The translations under genes and the position numbers were made by a program. Below the pieces are notes generated by a model. It was not told where the DNA came from, did no database searches, and saw nothing but the letters and a program-made list of their open reading frames with translations. Shown here piece by piece: positions 28,124 to 36,386 of a stretch of DNA of 64,000 nucleotides. The DNA is taken from NCBI GenBank assembly GCA_016124195.1, contig WGOE01000006.1, forward strand, positions 1 to 64,000, read 5' to 3'. Positions within the stretch are counted from its first letter, which is position 1; every line of letters begins with the position of its first letter. Source of the stretch: a bacterium (GTDB taxonomy: Bacteria > Pseudomonadota > Alphaproteobacteria > Rhodobacterales > Rhodobacteraceae).

Positions 28124-28147
28124 TCTTGTTCTTCAATTGAACAATTC
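28124..28147. promoter_or_regulatory. Candidate TetR operator
   Basis: TTGTTC - TTCAATT - GAACAA (28126-28144), with a nested perfect palindrome TTCAATTGAA (28132-28141), 12-35 bases before the regulator's ATG. Position and symmetry fit autoregulation. Confidence 0.5.
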
Positions 28148-28230
28148 ATAGGGCGTCGCGGCAAAGGCCGCAAGCGGGGGAAAGGCGCGATTGTTGAGAC
28201 CCCGGTCCGGAGAGGCGGAAAGCAGCCGGA

Positions 28231-28842
28231 TCAGGGGTAAACCTCGGTCGGATCGACGCCCCAGATCGCGGTCTTCTTGACCCAGCCCTTCTTGCCCTCG
28301 ACCGCGATGCGGCACCAATCTGGCAGGCATTGCAACAGCTTGCCGATGACGCCCAGTTCGGATTGATAGACCACCTCGGATCTTGGGTCCGGGTCGGCGA
28401 AGGCCTGCGCCATGTCTTGCGTGACCAGAACCGACCGGACGCCCGACAGCAGCGTGTAATGGATCCAGCCGCCCGCGCCATCGACATCCTCGACCCGGCG
28501 CCAATGTTCGTATTCGGCCGTCAGCTTCAGCGGCATGCCCTCGCGGGTGAAGACCCAGTCGATGCGGTGCGTAAGGCCCGGACCGCGCCGGGCATTGCCC
28601 TCGGACCCTTTGAGGGTGACGAAGCGCGGCAGGGGCAAGTTGGTGACCGGCCCCTTGCCCGGGTCGCGCGGCAGGGCGGGATCGGTGGAACTGGCGGCGC
28701 CGTTCATGCCGGGATCGGTGGCGCCTTCGACCTGTTGTTCAAGCGCCGTGCTGGTGTCTTGCGCGGTCACGGGCAAGGACAGGGCCAGAACGCAGGCCAC
28801 AAGCCATACCAGAAGGCCGGCGGCCAGAGGGAATATCTTCAT
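28231..28842 (-). CDS. Exported bacterial SH3-domain protein
   Basis: 203 residues. Signal peptide or anchor at the N-terminus (FPLAAGLLVWLVACVLALSLPVTAQ), a low-complexity linker (about 30-70) and a bacterial SH3_4-type domain: NARRGPGLTHRIDWVFTREGMPLKLTAEYEHWRRVEDVDGAGGWIHYTLLSG, repeated more weakly at DWCRIAVEGKKGWVKK. Such proteins act in the periplasm, probably binding peptidoglycan or proteins. Upstream is the divergent 2-hydroxyacid dehydrogenase, with 115 bases between. Confidence 0.83.
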   Translation of the reverse strand: MKIFPLAAGLLVWLVACVLALSLPVTAQDTSTALEQQVEGATDPGMNGAASSTDPALPRDPGKGPVTNLPLPRFVTLKGSEGNARRGPGLTHRIDWVFTREGMPLKLTAEYEHWRRVEDVDGAGGWIHYTLLSGVRSVLVTQDMAQAFADPDPRSEVVYQSELGVIGKLLQCLPDWCRIAVEGKKGWVKKTAIWGVDPTEVYP

Positions 28843-28957
28843 GATCGACCTGCTCGAAGCGGCTGCGTCTTGTTGTCTCGGCTTGCGGACTTGTGCCCGG
28901 CCGCGCTTGGCGTCACTTTGCCACTAAAGCGGCACGATGGGAAGTGAGGCAAGAAAC

Positions 28958-29941
28958 ATGGCACAAGGTCGTCTGTCCGTCGTGGTCACCCGGCGTCTGC
29001 CGCCCGAGGTCGAGACCCGGCTGAAAGAGCTGTTCGACGTGACCCTGCGCGATCCAGACACCCTGATGAGCCGGGAGGAGCTGGCGGCGGCAATGCGCGA
29101 CTGCGACGTGCTGGTGCCCTCGATCAGCGACCGGATCGACGCGGGGCTGATCGGGCAGGCCGGGACCCGGCTGAAGCTGATCGCCAATTATGGCGCAGGG
29201 GTCGATCACATCGACGTGGCCACCGCGCGCAGCCGGGGCATTCTGGTGTCGAACACGCCGGGGGTATCTACCGAGGACACCGCCGACATGGCCATCGCCC
29301 TGATCCTGGCCTTGACCCGCCGTATCCCGGAGGGTCTGGCCATGATGCAGGCGGGCGAGTGGCAAGGCTGGTCGCCGATGGCGTTTCTGGGCGGGCGGCT
29401 GGCCGGGCGGCGTCTGGGCATTCTGGGCATGGGGCGGATCGGTCAGGCGGTGGCGCGCCGGGCGCGGGTCTTTGGCTGCCAGGTGCACTACCACAACCGC
29501 CGCCGGCTGCGCCCCGAGGTCGAGGCAGAGCTTGACGCGACCTGGTGGGAGAGCCTCGACCAGATGGTCGCCCGAATGGACATCGTGTCGGTCAACTGCC
29601 CGCACACGCCTTCCACCTTTCATCTGATGAACGCGCGGCGGCTGAAGCTGATGAAGCCCTCGGCGGTGATCGTGAACACTTCGCGCGGGGAGGTGATCGA
29701 CGAGAACGCCTTGACGCGGGGCCTCAGGGCCGGGGAACTGGCAGGGGCGGCGCTGGATGTCCATGAAAACGGCCGGGCCAATCCGCGGCTGAAGGAATTG
29801 CCCAATGTGGTCCTTCTGCCGCACATGGGATCGGCCACGATCGAAGGGCGGATCGAGATGGGCGAGCGCGTGATCATCAACATCAAGACCTTTGCCGATG
29901 GCCACCGTCCGCCAAACCTGGTCGTGCCGGGGATGCTGTAG
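28958..29941 (+). CDS. D-2-hydroxyacid dehydrogenase (glyoxylate/hydroxypyruvate reductase-like)
   Basis: 327 residues. NAD(P)-binding LGILGMGRIGQAVARRARVFGCQVHYHNRR (about 149-178); catalytic Arg in NTSRGEVIDENAL, Glu in VHENGRANPRLKEL and His in VVLLPHMGSAT. The double basic stretch NRRR after the nucleotide fold suggests NADPH. Likely reduces glyoxylate or hydroxypyruvate. ATG 28958 follows GAGGCAAG; an upstream in-frame ATG at 28937 is less good. Convergent with the FAD oxidase gene. Confidence 0.87.
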   Translation: MAQGRLSVVVTRRLPPEVETRLKELFDVTLRDPDTLMSREELAAAMRDCDVLVPSISDRIDAGLIGQAGTRLKLIANYGAGVDHIDVATARSRGILVSNTPGVSTEDTADMAIALILALTRRIPEGLAMMQAGEWQGWSPMAFLGGRLAGRRLGILGMGRIGQAVARRARVFGCQVHYHNRRRLRPEVEAELDATWWESLDQMVARMDIVSVNCPHTPSTFHLMNARRLKLMKPSAVIVNTSRGEVIDENALTRGLRAGELAGAALDVHENGRANPRLKELPNVVLLPHMGSATIEGRIEMGERVIINIKTFADGHRPPNLVVPGML

Positions 29942-29946
29942 GGCCC

Positions 29947-29965
29947 GATTTTTCTGCGAAAAATC
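29947..29965. repeat. 19-bp palindrome, family B (copy 4)
   Basis: GATTTTTCTGCGAAAAATC, five bases after the 2-hydroxyacid dehydrogenase stop and 39 before the stop of the convergent FAD oxidase gene. Confidence 0.7.
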
Positions 29966-30004
29966 GTGGGCTGCCCTGTCGGTGCGGTCTTGGCAAGGAC
30001 GCGG

Positions 30005-31258
30005 TCAGAACCGGCCGGGCCGGAAGGCCGCGATGTCGCGCTCTGGCGGGCGGCCCTGCACGAGGTCGGTGACGATGCGCGCGGTGATCGGCGCCAGGGT
30101 CAGGCCGATATGGCCGTGACCGAAGGCATGGATCACCTCGGGCCCCTGGGTCGAGGGGCCGATCACCGGCAGGCTGTCGGGCATCGAGGGGCGAAAGCCC
30201 ATCCACGCGGCCGAAGGTTCGGGCAGGTCGGGAAATATCGCGCGCGCACCCTGCAACAGCCGGTCGAGGCGGTGCTGCGAGGGCGGCGCCGTGAGGCCGC
30301 CCAGTTCGACGGTTCCCGCCGCGCGCAGGCGGCCGGTCATCGGGCAGAGATAGAATCCCCGTGCCGTCGGGCAAGCCGGGCGATTGAGACGCGGCTGGTC
30401 CATGTCCCATTCGAGGTGATAGCCGCGCTCTGTATCAAGCGGCACGTCATCGCCGGCCATTTTCGCAAAGGGGCGGGAATGGGCGCCGGCCGCGATGATC
30501 ACCCGCTTGGCATGAACGCGAAAGCTGGTTTCATCCGCGCTGACACCGTCGAGGATGATGCCGTCGAACTGCCGGGTCAGGGTCTGAACCTCGGCGGTCA
30601 GAAGGCCGGCATATTGCAGCGCCGATTGGGCAAGACGGTGCAGCATCGCGCCGGGGTCCGACAGGAACGAGGCGCCGGGAAAGAAGGCCGCGCCGGGCAG
30701 GTCGGGCAGGCCCGGCTCCAGATGGGCCAGGTCACGGCTGGAGATCAGTTCCACCTCGACGCCAAGGCTGCGGCGATGGGCCATGTCGGCCTCGGCGCCG
30801 CGCAGGGCCTTTTCGGTTTCGTAGAGGTAAAGGCAGCCCTGCTGTTCGATCAGGTCGAGCCCGCCGATCCGCGCCGCCAGTTCGTGCCAGAGATCGCGCG
30901 CATCGCTCAGCAGCGCCGTGATGGCCTGGCCGTTGCGCGCGGCAGCGCCGGGCAGCGACTGGCGGGCAAACCGTGCGAGCCAGGGGGCAAGCGACAGAAA
31001 GGCCCCGGGCCGGATGGCGAGGGGCGAGTTGCGGTTGAAGAGAAGCGCCGGCAGGTTCCGCAGCACGGCCGGGGTTCCGACCGGCAGCACCGCATAATCC
31101 GCGATGGTGCCGGCATTGCCATAGCTTGCGCCAGACCCGGGCGGATTGGGGTCGATCAGCAGGACTTCCAGCCCCTCGGCAACCAGGGATTCCGCGATGG
31201 CAAGTCCGACCACGCCGGCGCCGATCACGGCGATGTCACTGGAAATGTGTTGAACCAT
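30005..31258 (-). CDS. FAD-dependent amino acid/amine oxidoreductase (DadA-like)
   Basis: 417 residues, DAO superfamily. The FAD motif IAVIGAGVVGLAIAESLVAEGLEVLLID is at residues 9-36, and the GFRPSMPDSLPVIGPST and HAFGHGHIGLTLAP stretches near the end are typical of small-subunit D-amino-acid dehydrogenases and glycine/amine oxidases. Last gene of the gamma-glutamyl operon candidate, 86 bases after the iron alcohol dehydrogenase. The substrate may be the amine itself, a D-amino acid or glycine; sequence alone does not tell. Confidence 0.8.
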   Translation of the reverse strand: MVQHISSDIAVIGAGVVGLAIAESLVAEGLEVLLIDPNPPGSGASYGNAGTIADYAVLPVGTPAVLRNLPALLFNRNSPLAIRPGAFLSLAPWLARFARQSLPGAAARNGQAITALLSDARDLWHELAARIGGLDLIEQQGCLYLYETEKALRGAEADMAHRRSLGVEVELISSRDLAHLEPGLPDLPGAAFFPGASFLSDPGAMLHRLAQSALQYAGLLTAEVQTLTRQFDGIILDGVSADETSFRVHAKRVIIAAGAHSRPFAKMAGDDVPLDTERGYHLEWDMDQPRLNRPACPTARGFYLCPMTGRLRAAGTVELGGLTAPPSQHRLDRLLQGARAIFPDLPEPSAAWMGFRPSMPDSLPVIGPSTQGPEVIHAFGHGHIGLTLAPITARIVTDLVQGRPPERDIAAFRPGRF

Positions 31259-31344
31259 GTACCCCTAGTCCCCTGCACGTCGCGCCCTGCGGAGGACCGT
31301 GGCCCGAAGGCGGCCTCTCCGCAAGACAGCGCTGTGCCGGCAGG

Positions 31345-32502
31345 TTACATGCAGGCGTCAAAGAGCGCACGGGTGTTTTCGCGCGTCATCACCACCGGGT
31401 TGCCACCGCAGGACGGATCCTCCAGCGCCATGTCGGTCAGCATGTCGAGATCCTCGCGCTTGACACCCATGGCCGAAAGGTTGGCCGGGATGCCCAGCTT
31501 CGCCCGCAGCGCCATGACCGCCGCCCTGAAGCCGTCGAACCCCTTGAAGCCAAGGTAGGCGGCGGCGGCGTTGATCCGCTCTTCGATGGCGGCGCGGTTG
31601 AAATCCAGCACCATGGGCATGACGACCGCATTGGTGGTGCCGTGGTGGGTGCCATAGACCGCGCCGACCGGATGGCTCAGCGAATGGATGGCGCCCAGCC
31701 CCTTCTGGAACGCCACGGCGCCCATGGCGGCCGCGCTCATCATATGGGCGCGGGCATCAAGGTCGTTGGGGTTGTCGTAGACCTTGGGCAGATTCTCGAA
31801 CACAAGGCGCATGCCTTCGAGGGCGATGCCCTGGCTCATCGGGTGGTAGAAGGGCGAGGAATAGGCCTCGAGGCAATGCGCCAGCGCGTCCATGCCGGTG
31901 CCGGCGGTGATGAAGCGCGGCATGCCGACGGTCAGCGCCGGGTCGCAGATCGTGACGACGGGCATCAGCTTGGGGTGGAAGATGATCTTCTTCTTGTGGG
32001 TGACCGAATTGGTCAGAACCCCGGCCCGGCCCACTTCGGACCCGGTGCCGGCGGTGGTGGGCACGGCCACGATGGGGGCGATCTTGCTGGCATCGGCGCG
32101 GGTGTACCAGTCGTCGACATCCTCCAGATCCCAGACGCTGAGGTCGGCACGCTGATGCGCCATCAGCGCGATCATCTTGCCCAGATCGAGGCCAGAGCCG
32201 CCACCAAAGGCCACCACGCCGTCATGTCCGCCGGCCAGATAGACGGCGATCCCCTCGGCCATGTTCTTTTCGTTCGGGTTGGGGTCCACCTCGGAAAAGA
32301 CGGCGCGGCCAAGGCCCGCGGCCTCCAGCACATCCAGCGCCTGCGCGGTGATGGGCAGGCTCGCCAGCGCCTTGTCGGTCACGAGCAGCGGCTTTTTCAG
32401 GCCGGCGGCCTTGGCATGTTCGGCCAGTTCGGCAATGCGGCCCACGCCGAATTTGATCGGGGTCGGGTAGTTCCAGTTCCGGTTGGGGACATGGTGGGTC
32501 AT
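31345..32502 (-). CDS. Iron-containing alcohol dehydrogenase
   Basis: 385 residues, group III. The NAD-binding part has FGGGSGLDLGKMIALMA; VPTTAGTGSEVGRAGV and the iron-binding GAIHSLSHPVGAVYGTHHGTTNAVVMP (two catalytic-site His) are present. Oxidises a primary alcohol to an aldehyde with NAD. Placed four bases after the aldehyde dehydrogenase gene, it probably supplies that enzyme's substrate, for example a gamma-glutamylated amino alcohol. Confidence 0.9.
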   Translation of the reverse strand: MTHHVPNRNWNYPTPIKFGVGRIAELAEHAKAAGLKKPLLVTDKALASLPITAQALDVLEAAGLGRAVFSEVDPNPNEKNMAEGIAVYLAGGHDGVVAFGGGSGLDLGKMIALMAHQRADLSVWDLEDVDDWYTRADASKIAPIVAVPTTAGTGSEVGRAGVLTNSVTHKKKIIFHPKLMPVVTICDPALTVGMPRFITAGTGMDALAHCLEAYSSPFYHPMSQGIALEGMRLVFENLPKVYDNPNDLDARAHMMSAAAMGAVAFQKGLGAIHSLSHPVGAVYGTHHGTTNAVVMPMVLDFNRAAIEERINAAAAYLGFKGFDGFRAAVMALRAKLGIPANLSAMGVKREDLDMLTDMALEDPSCGGNPVVMTRENTRALFDACM

Positions 32503-32506
32503 GGGG

Positions 32507-33886
32507 TCATACCTTCTTGAGGTGGTAGGATTTCGGGCGGGTTACCGAATGGTAGCCCAGGAAAGACAACGAGCCGCCCCGGCCGGTGTCCTTGCAGCCG
32601 GTCCAGCAGAGCGCCGGGTCCAGATAATCGGCGCGGTTCATGTAGACGGTCCCGGTCTCGACCTGCGCGCCCAGGGCTGCGGCGGTGTCGTAGTCCTGCG
32701 TCCAGATCGAGGCGGTGAGGCCATAGGGGCTGTCGTTCATCAGGCGCAGGGCCTCGGCATCGTCGCGCACCTTCATGATGCCCACGACGGGGCCGAAGGA
32801 TTCCTCGGTCATCACCCGCATCGCATGGCTGACATTCACGAGGATCTGCGGGGCCAGATAGGCACCGCCGTCATCGGCCGGGAAGGCCTTGGGGTCGATC
32901 AGCGGCCGCGCGCCCATGGCGATGGCCTCGGCGGTCTGGGCGCGCACCACATCGGCAAAGCGCTTGTTGGCCATCGGCCCGAGGGTCGAGGCGGCATCGA
33001 ACGGATTGCCCAGCGTCAGCGCGTTGACCCAGGCCACCGATTTCTCGACGAAGGCATCATACAGGCTTTCATGGACATAGATCCGCTCGATCCCGCAGCA
33101 GCATTGGCCGGCGTTGAACATGGCGCCGTCCATCAGCGTGTCGACGGCGGCGTCGAGGTTGGCATCGGCGCGGACATAGCCGGGGTCCTTGCCGCCGAGT
33201 TCAAGGCCCAGGGGCGTAAAGGTGCCGGCTGCGGCGCGCTCGATCGCCTGGCCGCCGCGGACCGAGCCGGTGAAGTTCACGAAGTTGAAGGCGCGGCCGG
33301 CGATCAGGGCCTCGGTCGTGGGGTGATCCAGCACGACATTCTGGAACACGTCGGCCGGGATGCCCGCGGCATGGAAGGCCTCGGCCAGGCGTTCGCCCAC
33401 CAGCATGGTCTGCGAGGCATGTTTCAGGACCACCGTATTGCCGGCGATCAGGGCCGGGATCAGGGTGTTGATCGTGGTCAGGTAAGGATAGTTCCAGGGC
33501 GCCACGATGAAGACCACGCCAAGCGCCTCGCGCGCGATGTAGCGGCGGAAGGCGGCGCTGTCTTCGATCATCACGAGCGCCAGGGCCTGCTCGGCGATGT
33601 CGGCCATGTAGTCGGTGCGGGCGTTCACTCCGCCGAATTCGCCGCCGAACCGGGTGGGGCGGCCCATCTGCCACGCGAGTTCTTCGACCACGCGGTCCTT
33701 CATGGCGTTGAGGTTGGCAATCCCCTTGCGGACGAGCGCGATGCGTTCGGCCAGAGGCCGGGCGGCCCAGGGCTTTTGCGCCGCACGGGCCGCGGCGGCC
33801 ATGCTGCGCGCGGCGTCAAGGGTCATCGGCAGGCGTTCGGCATAGACCGAACCGTCCACCGGGGAAATCAGTTGGATGGGCGTCAT
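32507..33886 (-). CDS. Aldehyde dehydrogenase family protein
   Basis: 459 residues. Substrate-activating Asn in APWNYPY (129-135), general base Glu229 in LELGGKDP, catalytic cysteine in GQCCCG (260-265), and EESFGPVV near the end. The cluster of three cysteines at 262-264 is unusual but compatible. Oxidises an aldehyde to the acid with NAD(P). Between the glutamine-synthetase-like gene and the iron alcohol dehydrogenase; a PuuC-like role on a gamma-glutamyl aldehyde fits the context. Confidence 0.9.
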   Translation of the reverse strand: MTPIQLISPVDGSVYAERLPMTLDAARSMAAAARAAQKPWAARPLAERIALVRKGIANLNAMKDRVVEELAWQMGRPTRFGGEFGGVNARTDYMADIAEQALALVMIEDSAAFRRYIAREALGVVFIVAPWNYPYLTTINTLIPALIAGNTVVLKHASQTMLVGERLAEAFHAAGIPADVFQNVVLDHPTTEALIAGRAFNFVNFTGSVRGGQAIERAAAGTFTPLGLELGGKDPGYVRADANLDAAVDTLMDGAMFNAGQCCCGIERIYVHESLYDAFVEKSVAWVNALTLGNPFDAASTLGPMANKRFADVVRAQTAEAIAMGARPLIDPKAFPADDGGAYLAPQILVNVSHAMRVMTEESFGPVVGIMKVRDDAEALRLMNDSPYGLTASIWTQDYDTAAALGAQVETGTVYMNRADYLDPALCWTGCKDTGRGGSLSFLGYHSVTRPKSYHLKKV

Positions 33887-33929
33887 GGTGGTACCTCAAG
33901 GGAACGGGCCGGCGGGCCGGCATCGATTC

Positions 33930-34015
33930 GGCAAGATGGGCGCATCGCCCATCCTACCTGTGTCAAAGGGCGCGCCTCTGGCCATGGGTAGGATGGGCGA
34001 TGCGCCCATCTTGCC
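33930..34015. repeat. Palindromic repeat family A, inverted pair (copies 4 and 5)
   Basis: Two 29-base family A elements (33930-33958 and 33987-34015) are exact reverse complements, separated by 28 bases. Each arm is itself palindromic (GATGGGCGCATCGCCCATC type). The pair lies between the glutamine-synthetase-like gene and the aldehyde dehydrogenase gene of the same operon and could form a long hairpin in their shared mRNA, as BIME-type elements do. Confidence 0.8.
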
Positions 34016-34028
34016 AGAGGCGTCGGGT

Positions 34029-35396
34029 TCAGGCGCGTTCCAGCAGGCGCTGGAGTTCGAAATCGGTGACGACGCGGTCGGTCTCGGCGATCTCCCACTG
34101 GCAGGCGTGATGGTAATGGTCCACCACATCGTCACCAAAGGCCGCGCGCAGCATGGCCGAGCCGTGCATCAGGCTCGCCGCGTCGCGCAGGTTCTTGGGA
34201 ATCTCGCGGATGCCCGCGGCCATGTACATGTCGCCCTTCATCTCGGGTTCCAGTTCCATCTTCTTTTCGATTCCGTCCAGACCGGCGGCCAGCAGCGCCG
34301 CACAGGCCATATAGGGGTTCACGTCGCTGCCCGGAATGCGGCATTCGACCCGCACCGCCTTGGTATGTTCGCCACAGACCCGGAAGCCCGCCGTACGGTT
34401 GTCGGCACTCCACACTGCCTTGGTGGGCGCGAACATGCCGATGGTGAAGCGCTTGTAGCTGTTCACGTAAGGCGCCAGAAAGGCCGTGATGTCGCGGGCA
34501 TGGGCGAGCTGGCCGGCCATGTAATGCTTCATCACCGCCGACATGCCATGCGTATCGGCGTGATCCGCGAAACTGGGCTTGCCGTCGAGGCTCCACAGGC
34601 TCTGGTGGATATGCGACGACGAGCCGGCCTTCCGGTGGTCATACTTGGCCATGAAGGTGACAGAGCGCCCCTTGGTCCAGGCGATTTCCTTCACGCCGTT
34701 CTTGATGATCACATGGTTGTCGGCGGTGTCGAGCGCGTCGGAGTATTTGTAGTTGATCTCTTCCTGACCGGCATCGGCCTCGCCCTTGGAGTTTTCGACC
34801 GGGATGCCCGCGCCATAAAGCCCGTTTCGCACGGCGCGCATCACCTCTTCTTCCTTGGTGGTCTGGAAGATGTGGTAATCCTCGTTATAGGCCGAGACCG
34901 GATGCAGCGCCTTCAGCCCGCCGTCGCGCAGGTTTTCATAGGAATTCTCGAAGAGGTAGAATTCGAGTTCGGTCGCCATCATCGGCTCGAACCCCATGGC
35001 GCGGGCGCGGGCGACCTGTTTCTTCAGGATGGCACGCGGCGACAGCAACACTTCCTGATGGGTGTGATGATCCAGAAGATCGGCCAGCACCAGCGCGGTG
35101 CCTGCCAGCCAGGGGATCGGGCGCAGAGTGGTCATGTCGGGCTTGAGCACATAATCGCCATAGCCCGTCGCCCAGGACGAGCTTTTGTAGCCCTGCACCG
35201 TGTTCATTTCCTGATCGACGGTCAGCAGATAGTCGCAGCAATGGGTTTCCTGCCAGCCGCTTTTCACGAAGAAGGCGGCGTGAAAGCGCTTGCCCATCAG
35301 GCGGCCCCACATATCCACGCCGGCCACCAGAACGGTGTCGATGCTGCCGTTCTCCACGGCCTCTTTGAGTTGGTCGAATGTCATGTTGCCGGGCAT
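34029..35396 (-). CDS. Glutamine-synthetase-like gamma-glutamylamide synthetase
   Basis: 455 residues, GlnA superfamily. Metal and glutamate sites are seen in MMATELEFYLFENSYENLRDG, GQEEINYKYSDALDTADNHV and GSSSHIHQSLWSLDGK; RVECRIPGSDVNPYMACAALLAAGLDGIEKK is close to PuuA/GlnA3/GlnA4-type enzymes. The adenylylation loop with NLYDLP of true assimilatory GlnA is absent. Such enzymes ligate glutamate to polyamines, ethanolamine or other amines. Placed between an amidohydrolase and dehydrogenases, it probably starts amine catabolism. Confidence 0.82.
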   Translation of the reverse strand: MPGNMTFDQLKEAVENGSIDTVLVAGVDMWGRLMGKRFHAAFFVKSGWQETHCCDYLLTVDQEMNTVQGYKSSSWATGYGDYVLKPDMTTLRPIPWLAGTALVLADLLDHHTHQEVLLSPRAILKKQVARARAMGFEPMMATELEFYLFENSYENLRDGGLKALHPVSAYNEDYHIFQTTKEEEVMRAVRNGLYGAGIPVENSKGEADAGQEEINYKYSDALDTADNHVIIKNGVKEIAWTKGRSVTFMAKYDHRKAGSSSHIHQSLWSLDGKPSFADHADTHGMSAVMKHYMAGQLAHARDITAFLAPYVNSYKRFTIGMFAPTKAVWSADNRTAGFRVCGEHTKAVRVECRIPGSDVNPYMACAALLAAGLDGIEKKMELEPEMKGDMYMAAGIREIPKNLRDAASLMHGSAMLRAAFGDDVVDHYHHACQWEIAETDRVVTDFELQRLLERA

Positions 35397-35474
35397 GTCC
35401 GGTCTCCCTCATCTGTTTGGCGCCCTTCGGGGCAATGCGTTCGGGGGCGGGCCCCCGCGGCTTTGGGCCGGGAT

Positions 35475-36272
35475 CTAGCTGGCCTTGGCCTGCTTCTGGA
35501 TCTCGACCAGACCCATGTTCAGCACCGGGGCCAGCGTCTCGGCCATCGCCTCGCAGGCGGCGTCCGAGGCGATGAGGTCGTTGCGGATCTCGAGCATGGC
35601 ATTGGGCAGGCCGTAGGGCGTGGCCTGCAGGCGCAACGTGTGGGTGACGTCGTCGGCGGCGGAATAGGGCGCGTTGAGTTCGGCGCGCAGCCCGGTCAAC
35701 TGGCGGGCCGCCTCGTGCAGGGCGAGGGCAAGGCGCGGATCGGAATCATGGATCACGCCGAATTCGACCTGCCGGCGCTGGCCAAAATAGACCGGGGTGA
35801 AGGAATGGATCGTCACGACCACCGGCTGCAGACCCAGGGCGATGCGCCCGGCGATCAGGCCATGCAGGGCGGCGGTCCAGGGCAGATAGACGGCCTCGGT
35901 CCGGGCCAGCCGCTCTTCGGGGGGCAGCGCGGCATTGCCCGGAATGTCGTGAATTTCCGAACGTGCCGGCATGGCGCCTTTCATGTCGGGCGCGCGGTTG
36001 AGGTCATAGACCAGCCGGCTGACCGGCGCATGGATCAGGACGGCATCGAGCCTGCGGGACAGACCCTGCGCCACAGCCAGCGCCCCCGGGTCCCAGGCGA
36101 TATGCGCGGCAATCTGCTCATCGGTCAGGCCAAGCCGGTTCCAGCGCTCTGGAATGTGGTTGGAGGCATGTTCGCAGACCAGAACCAGCCGCCCCCGGGC
36201 CGCGGCATTCTCGATCACCGGCGCAAAGGCCGGCGTCGCTGCAAGTTCGGTTTCCATTGTCTGCGCCCGCAT
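35475..36272 (-). CDS. N-formylglutamate amidohydrolase-family protein
   Basis: 265 residues of the HutG-like (N-formylglutamate deformylase) family: LVLVCEHASNHIPERW near the N-terminus gives the zinc-binding His/Glu region and VVVTIHSFTPVYFGQRR the second part. In histidine degradation it releases glutamate from formylglutamate, but no hut genes are near; here it could hydrolyse a gamma-glutamyl or N-acyl-glutamate product of the operon. First gene of the operon; GGGGAG lies 11 bases before ATG 36272. An internal ATG (36257) is an alternative start. Confidence 0.83.
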   Translation of the reverse strand: MRAQTMETELAATPAFAPVIENAAARGRLVLVCEHASNHIPERWNRLGLTDEQIAAHIAWDPGALAVAQGLSRRLDAVLIHAPVSRLVYDLNRAPDMKGAMPARSEIHDIPGNAALPPEERLARTEAVYLPWTAALHGLIAGRIALGLQPVVVTIHSFTPVYFGQRRQVEFGVIHDSDPRLALALHEAARQLTGLRAELNAPYSAADDVTHTLRLQATPYGLPNAMLEIRNDLIASDAACEAMAETLAPVLNMGLVEIQKQAKAS

Positions 36273-36331
36273 CGGCGAGTCATCTCCCCGGTTTGACTTA
36301 CGCTGGCGCTTCGCCGGAAAACTGTCAAGAT

Positions 36332-36368
36332 TGTTTCCTGATCGGTTTTCCTGTTACGATGTTTTCTG
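36332..36368. promoter_or_regulatory. Three direct repeats, candidate RpiR operator
   Basis: TGTTTCCTG (36332), GGTTTTCCTG (36344) and TGTTTTCTG (36360), spaced about 13-15 bases, in the 114-base region between the divergent amidohydrolase and RpiR genes. A GGAAAAC (36316) / GTTTTCC (36345) inverted pair overlaps them. A likely site for the neighbouring RpiR protein to control both directions. Confidence 0.4.
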
Positions 36369-36386
36369 TTTCGGGAGGCGAAGACG

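Noticed and set aside
33876-36296. An 806-codon open frame on the plus strand
   Set aside because: It runs antisense to the aldehyde dehydrogenase end, the glutamine-synthetase-like gene and the amidohydrolase, all with clear family motifs. Long antisense frames are expected at this G+C content; its translation is rich in His, Arg and Gly with no domain.
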